From NCBI GenBank assembly GCA_963920575.1, contig OY986964.1:13939460-14003459 (forward strand): a stretch of 64,000 nt of DNA. Direction: 5' to 3'. Each line of letters begins with the position of its first letter. The stretch's first letter is position 1. This DNA is from Narthecium ossifragum (lineage: Eukaryota > Streptophyta > Magnoliopsida > Dioscoreales > Nartheciaceae). The notes under the pieces were generated by a model, which was not told where the DNA came from, did no database searches, and worked only from the letters and a program-made list of their open reading frames with translations. A program made the translations under genes and the position numbers. Below are positions 58,472 to 64,000 of this stretch, piece by piece.

Positions 58472-59071
58472 TGCTTGATACTTCCTTCATCTTGACTCCG
58501 TAACACCACCCAGTGAATGGTGCGCGACTTGTCCTTGGTCCGCCTTCCTCTGAGAGTTTTACGCGACCAAATGTTAACAATGTGTGACAAAATAGACTAC
58601 AAGGAGAAAGGTAAATACGCGTGCAAATGGACATAATATGCGTATAGACGTCAAATAAACGCGTTAAGGTGTATAAATACGCATACGTAGTAATATATGC
58701 CACGACGGGTAGGTAGCCATCAAGAGAACAAGAACACGTATATGTGATACGCGTAACAAAGACTACAAGACGCGTAAAAGTGTACGCGTACAAGAAATAA
58801 GACATATTTCAAAAATTTAAAAAGAAAATAACAAGATTGGGGGTGATATCAGGAGGGGTTTCAGGGGTAATTAATGGGGGAATTTGGGGGTGTATATAGG
58901 AGGGGGGAGGACGGGATGATAGGAGAAGGCAACAATGACCTTTTCCACTATAAAAAGAAGGGGGATTTGGGTTGATTCCACATGTACTGTACCTGAGGGT
59001 TTGGCCTGTAGCTTCCCGGCCATGGCCTTTTCCATGGCCTTCCCAAGAACCTCGGTGAAGGCGTTCTCCAT
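58472..59071 (-). pseudogene. Plant-mobile-domain gene, 5' part
   Basis: The ATG at 59,071 opens MENAFTEVLGKAMEKAMAGK and reaches AAACCCTCAG before GTACAG, a plausible donor near 58,996. The following intron of about 400 bases carries ACGCGTA/ACGCGTG words, as in the other introns of this MULE family. A TTGTAG acceptor lies near 58,593. The next exon (RVKLSEEGGPRTSRAPFTGW) runs into the Copia insertion and continues at 36,010. The exon model is by eye. Confidence 0.5.
58600..58800 (-). repeat. CGCGTA-rich intron sequence
   Basis: The words CGCGTGC, GCGTATAG, CGCGTTA, ACGCATACG, ACACGTATA, ACGCGTAA and GTACGCGTAC recur about every 15-25 bases. The same type of sequence is at 34,640-34,945, 11,600-11,800 and 1,415-1,445. 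Confidence 0.8.
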
Positions 59072-59474
59072 ACTCTCACTACTTCAAACGGTGGGTGCAA
59101 AAAAAAGAGAGGAGAAAAAGAGCACGGGAAACGAAAATAGTGAAGGAGAAGAAGAGCAAGGGAAAGGAAAAGAAGAAGAAAACCGATTTGTGGTGGTTTG
59201 GTAGGTGAAAAGAGAAAGAACATTGAACGGCGGGTTTTTGCTAAAATACCCATGCGAAAAGGCAGTTGGCGCGCAACACACCGGTTCGAGACATGTCGTA
59301 TGCCCAATCTATCATAAACGGCCACCTGGCCCGATGCGATTTTTTTATTTAATTAATTCGTTAACCGACACGTGTGAGTATGTTTTTTTAAAATTCTTTT
59401 ATTCTTTGCATGATCCAGTAGAAACGCGGTGATGAGATACGAATTATGCATAATTAAACCCATTAAATTACCTT
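59072..59474 (-). other. 5' flank of the PMD gene
   Basis: A purine-rich (plus strand) block at 59,097-59,225 would be a pyrimidine-rich leader on the gene's strand. No MULE terminal inverted repeat could be paired, and no other gene is seen. Confidence 0.35.
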
Positions 59475-60814
59475 TGTTAGACTAAGAGTAGGTGTATTTG
59501 ATATTTTATTGTTTGATTTCAGGTTTAAATAGGATTTGAGATGAGACACAAGAAATTTGGCCAAAAATCATTAAATTCTACAAAAAGACTGCTTCATCGA
59601 CTGTTTGGAACTAAATCACCAGATATTCTACCAAACTCCAAATATTCTGAAATTCTGGGATATGAAAGAAGACTTCAAGAGCTACAACTTTAATGTTGAA
59701 GACTTTGTGAGATTTCGTATATATTGGCACCAGGTTTGAAACAAAGTTAGATCTATGAAAGCTCAAACTTGAGAAAGGCTGAAATTAATTAATGACATGG
59801 CAGTGAAGACCCAGTCAAACCGACTGGAGCGATGGATCGGTTTTGAGTCCGATCGGTCGCTCGAATGACGTTATTAGTATGGAATTTAGGAAAATTAGAG
59901 TTTAACCTCAGTTATGACTCCTAATTCCGGGATTAAGGGCTTCTATTACATAAAGGGGTTATTCTAGCCGAAAATTATCATCTTTTGGACCACTTTTGGA
60001 GGAGAAAGACTAGGGTTTTGAAGATGGAGATCTTTTCGCGGGGATCGACGGCTTCCTTCCCAACACCTATGGATCTTTTCCAGAAGATAAGTAACTAATT
60101 CTTAAACTTAGGGATCTCATGAAACCCTAGTGTAACTTTTACTTATCTTTAGTTTGATTCTTGTAAACTTCTTCTCAACATGATCTCATAAATATGGTTT
60201 TAATGATTAGAGATTTGAAGGAACAGAGTTCCTTTGAAGTATTTTCAGTCGTATAAGCTTTCTGTGATTGTTTATAAAAATTGATGAGATGGTTTTCATG
60301 TGATTTATGATTTGCTTTTGAGATAGGCTATGCAATTCTAGGATAGGTTATGCCAAGTTCATTAGGAGTAGTATAACTTAAAGTAATCGGAGGTTCGAAA
60401 ACAACCTATGCCAAGAAAGATAGGCTATGTCATTAGGAACATAAATCTTATTTTAGGAATTCATGTGAGCTTGTAGCCATATGATCCATAATGTTGAGAG
60501 AAGTGAGCAAGAGGATAACTAGAGAAGATTGATGGTGAAGCTAGGGTGGATTGAGTAATCTCTAGGTAATTCATAGGTTGGTTCAAATCCCGATCACTTT
60601 ACTTGCTTTCTTAGATAATTTTTAGATAATTCAACCCACCTTTTGATTACTCCTCTTTTGAATCAGTTTCGAGAATTGATTTTACTTTCCAACGTTTTCC
60701 CTGTGGATCGACTCCGAACTTCACCACTAGTCTACCCTGTATGATAGTGATAGAATAAGGATTATGTTTGATTGAAGTTTGCTACGCTTTAACGAGAAGC
60801 TTCGCAACATATCA
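59475..60814 (+). repeat. LTR (F) of an Athila-like Gypsy element
   Basis: It is about 1,340 bp, from TGTTAGACTAAGAGTAGG to CGCAACATATCA. The right end is fixed by the adjacent primer site; the left end is inferred from TG and from similarity of GACTAAGAG to LTR E. It contains CCTGTGGATCGACTCC near its end and the palindrome pair GAGCGATGGATCGG/CCGATCGGTCGCTC at 59,828-59,866. Confidence 0.65.
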
Positions 60815-60818
60815 ATTT

Positions 60819-60838
60819 TTTGCGCCGTTGTCGGGATT
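60819..60838 (+). promoter_or_regulatory. Primer binding site, tRNA-Asp type
   Basis: TTGCGCCGTTGTCGGG resembles the TGGCGCCGTTGYCGGGG site common to Athila-like plant elements. Confidence 0.7.
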
Positions 60839-61248
60839 TCGACGGTTAACTAATTGATTTTCTCTTACTCGTTTTCTTTGCTTAGTTAGGTTTTTATCTT
60901 TCTTATTTTTTTCTTTCTTTATTTTACATTTTTTAGGAAGTTCAGACAATTTTCTGGAATTTTTACAGCATTGGAACGGATTTTTCTTCAAGAAAAACAA
61001 CTCGCCAACCACCCGGAGCGACCGGTCAAACGTGAATTCGATCGGTCGGACTGCGCCATCTACATTGAATTGGACTTTGATTAAGGAGCCTCGGGCTGGA
61101 GCTACCAACCGGAACTGAAACCGACAGGTTGGTACTGCGTAGACAGGTAAGTATTTTTGCTTCAAAACTTTTCGTTTCAATTGTTGTTTTCCGGGTTTTA
61201 TCCTCACCTCCGAATCTTCTGTTTTCTTTTTCTCTTGTGTGATATTGC

Positions 61249-62944
61249 ATGCAAGACAGACGATCCCTTAATACGCCGCTGGACTCTTTGGATCTAGAAC
61301 TAGAGACCACACTTCGAAAAATTAGAGCCTTAAGTCAAAAATCTTTGAGTAATTATCAGGAGGCCTTGAGTAACTTGCAATCTATTCCAAGGGCAGAATA
61401 ACTCCTCTAGTACTCCCACTAATCGATACCCATCTAGACCTTCTGCTAATCCTAACCCATGGTACTCTGCACCATATCAACAAACTGCAACTCAACCTCC
61501 CCCACAAGCACCCTCTGACCCAGCTTTGGACACAATCATAAGTACACTAGCCAACATGAATTCTAACATCAATGCTAGTATAAATAACATCAATGCTAGC
61601 ATGAATGCAAACATGGTTGAGCTTAAGTCTAAGCTTAGGAGCAAAATTGCTTTGATAAGAAATGATGTTAATTCGCATGCTCAATCTATATCCAGAATAG
61701 AGACACAACTAGGGTAAGTGGCTAACACAGTGTCTAAAAGAGAAGATGATCGTTTACCAAGTCAACCTGTGACCAATCCGAGGGCCATGCACCATATTTA
61801 TAACCAAAACTTTGAAAGTGGACAAGCTATAGTAACCCTAAGGAATGGTAAGCAAGTGCAAACACATTCTGACATTGCCCAGAGCGACGGATCGTTCTCA
61901 AAACCGTCCGGTCGGAACGATTCCGATTGACCAGATTCTGGTCGGACCAGTCGGTCTCAATCCCCACAGCCTGATGACACTCCCGATCAAATGGATGCGA
62001 GTCCAGTTGATCAGAGGGAGCCTGATCCTGCTAGATATGTGCCCAAAGGACCTTTCCCTTATACACTGATAGATCTTTCCTCTAGACCCAATAAGAAATC
62101 ATATGTAGAGGAATTCATGGAGATATTCAAGCGAGTAAACATCAATATACCACTTTCAGAGGCCATCCGACAATTCCCTTCCTAGGCAAAATTTCTGAAA
62201 GACCTTTGTACCCAAAAACACAAATCCAAATCTCAGGTCTCTAAGAAAATCTTTCTGACTGAACATGTAAGTTCGATCCTGAAGTATGATACTCCACCAA
62301 AACTTAAGGATCCAGGCACCCCAACAATTTCTTGTTGTATAAGAGACTATTATATTGATGGTGCTCTTCTTGATCTTGGTGCTAGCCTTAATTTACTGCC
62401 ATATTCCCTATATCAAAAATTTGCCATGAATGATTTGAAACCTACGACAGTAACCCTTCAGTTAGCTAATAGATCCCTCAAGGCGTCACGAGGTATCTTG
62501 GAGGATGTGCTGTTCAAGGTTGATAGCTTCATTTTTCCTGTTGACTTCACTGTCTTAGACATGGAGCCCGTTATTCTTTGCAAGAAATCCGTGCCTATTA
62601 TCTTAGGTCGACCTTTCCTAGCTACTGCAAATGCTTGTAATAATTGTCGTACTTGTGTTATGGATATCTCTTTTGGCAATATGAAGAAACGTTTGAATAT
62701 ATTTAAGGATGCTCGTTTGCTTACAAATAATGACTGCTTTATTATTGATGTTATCAATGATTGTGTCTATATTTCTGATTCATCCTTATTTGACATTGAC
62801 TTAGATACTAGACAATTTTGTGTTGATTATACTAAAACAAACTTATGCACGAAAATGTCAAAATTTTCTAAAGGTGAACCACCACCTCCTCCTTTACCTA
62901 TATCTGCACCATCGTCCATGCCCACAACATCTATCTTGAAATGA
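61249..62944 (+). pseudogene. Athila-like gag remnant and aspartic protease
   Basis: A short gag start (MQDRRSLNTPLDSLDLELE) is followed by deletion of the capsid core, then a Gln/Pro/Asn-rich linker, a coiled coil (61,530-61,700) and stops. The protease-like domain reads ALLDLGASLNLLPYS (DLG replaces the usual DSG/DTG, as is normal in Athila-type elements), LKPTTVTLQLANRS, GILEDVLFKVDSFIFPVDF and VPIILGRPFLATANA. Several stops (61,715, 61,930, 62,185) split it. No RT, RNase H or integrase follows. Confidence 0.8.
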
Positions 62945-63325
62945 AAACCATCTACCACTTCACTTACGGATTATCTCAAGGGTGATTTCATAACTATGGG
63001 GTAGAGATACCGTAAACCTGGGTGTAAGATGAAATATGAAGGTTTGATCCAAAATCGAAAAAAGGACGATACGTTGTCTTTTATGGAGGGTGGGGTTTTT
63101 AATACACTTGTCCGGAGGAAGGAATCAATAGATCTTCATCATCGAATGCTTGACATATTATGGGACAGAGTATAGTTAAACAATCATGTGGAGGAAATTA
63201 TCCTTGTGGGTTGAGTCTGTCAATCTGACGGATCTATGCTATAACTGACCTTTGAGGGACGTCTCGCGAAAGACGTAAAATTACGCGCTTACTGGGAGGC
63301 AACCCAGTTTTTAGGAGTTCTTATT
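62945..63325 (+). other. 3' remnant of the Athila-like element
   Basis: This is non-coding. It includes GCGCTTACTGGGAGGCAACC, a phrase recurrent in the non-coding part of such elements. Pol is entirely missing between here and the protease. Confidence 0.5.
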
Positions 63326-64000
63326 TGAAGCTCTAAGAGGGGGGGGGGGGGGTTATCTTAGGCTTTAAACAATAAAATCAATTAAGGAAATCTGAGTAGG
63401 AGGAGTCTAATCAAATAATATGCTTGCAATGATAAGAGAAGAAAATCTATATTAAAGCAAGGATGATAAGAGATGAGAGATAGAGAGATTGCACCAGATT
63501 TTATAGTGGTTCGGCAAACCTTGCCTACGTCCACTCTCTCAAGGCACTCCTTAAGGTTCCACTACTTGCAAGACCTCTTACAACTTGTCCACCAAGCTTT
63601 CGGGTGCTTGGCAACCTATCCACCAAGCTTACGGGTGCTTGACAACCTTACAATCTCTCCATGCTCTCTCTTGGATATTTCTCTCAATGTCTACTTCACA
63701 CTTGAAGTAGCTTTACAAAGGTTTAGCTCACTAATAAGATATAGAAACTTGCTAGAATATGATTACAATAATCCATTAGCTCCCTCAAAGTTCCAGCCAA
63801 GTTTGCTACAACCTCCATCTTATAGCTGAGCTTCAAAGCCCTCCAAATAGCCTCCCAACGGCTAGTTTTTGTTCCTGCAACGGCTCTTTAACGGCTCTTT
63901 CCTGGGCTCACGGTCGACCGTCGCATCGTCTGTGACATCGCCCTCCAGGCTTTCCTTGAGCCACGGTCGATCCACCTATCGACTGTCACGCCTCACGGTC
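63326..64000 (-). mobile_element. LTR D4 (Copia family D), runs off the window
   Basis: It starts TGAAGCTCTAAGAGG with a G14 run (63,339-63,352). It then follows LTR D3, including GATTGCACCAGATTTTATAG and CACCAAGCTTACGGGTGCTT. It reaches the GGTCGACCGT array at 63,909 and is cut by the window end. Confidence 0.85.

Noticed and set aside
59084..59325. Phe/Ser-rich ORFs upstream of the PMD start
   Set aside because: They are translations of a pyrimidine-rich leader, overlapping in several frames, with no domain.
1..64000. Search for tRNA and rRNA genes
   Set aside because: No cloverleaf with the A and B box consensus and no rRNA-like sequence was recognised by eye; the only tRNA-related signals are primer binding sites.

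Overview
This is nuclear DNA from a flowering plant. It holds one intact host gene in a dense nest of LTR retrotransposons and Mutator-like elements (MULEs). GC-rich first exons and very GC-rich captured fragments suggest a commelinid monocot, but the species cannot be named from the sequence. I saw no tRNA, rRNA, CRISPR or prokaryotic features.

Layout. 1-1,378: 3' end of a LINE. 1,379-3,632: MULE coding relic, an unidentified gene fragment and a TIC20-like ORF with a tandem duplication of its 5' part. 3,885-9,414 (minus): complete 11-exon SORTING NEXIN 1 gene (403 codons plus stop), the only confident host gene. Its promoter has a G-box and, 284 bp upstream of the ATG, an 829-bp non-autonomous MULE with a 9-bp target duplication. 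10,999-12,166: second MULE coding relic. 12,167-27,054 (minus): a Ty3/Gypsy chromovirus-type element (A1) broken by three solo LTRs (B1, C1, A2), then LTR B2 (27,055-29,496) and the gag-only element A3 (29,497-33,544). 33,545-36,010 and 58,472-59,071 (minus): two halves of one plant-mobile-domain gene, split by a Sirevirus-like Ty1/Copia element (36,016-58,466) with target duplication GTAAT. That Copia carries further LTRs and a Pack-MULE with isocitrate lyase and SCARECROW-type fragments. 59,475-63,325: Athila-like element. 63,326-64,000: another Copia-type LTR running off the window.

Insertion order can be read from target duplications: CGTTTCGAA, AAATATATA (MULEs); GACAC, TGAGA, GTGCT, TCTAT/TTTAT, GCACC, CCCAC, CGGTC, GTAGT, AAGGT (solo LTRs); GTAAT (whole Copia). 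Removing the insertions makes the interrupted reading frames resume. Every retrotransposon here is dead: stops, domain deletions or altered catalytic residues.

The strongest unexplained signal is a short GATCGATC-centred palindrome cassette found in nearly every LTR, including phylogenetically unrelated families (three Gypsy groups, Athila-like, Copia). The flanking bases differ between copies of one family and can match those of another family.
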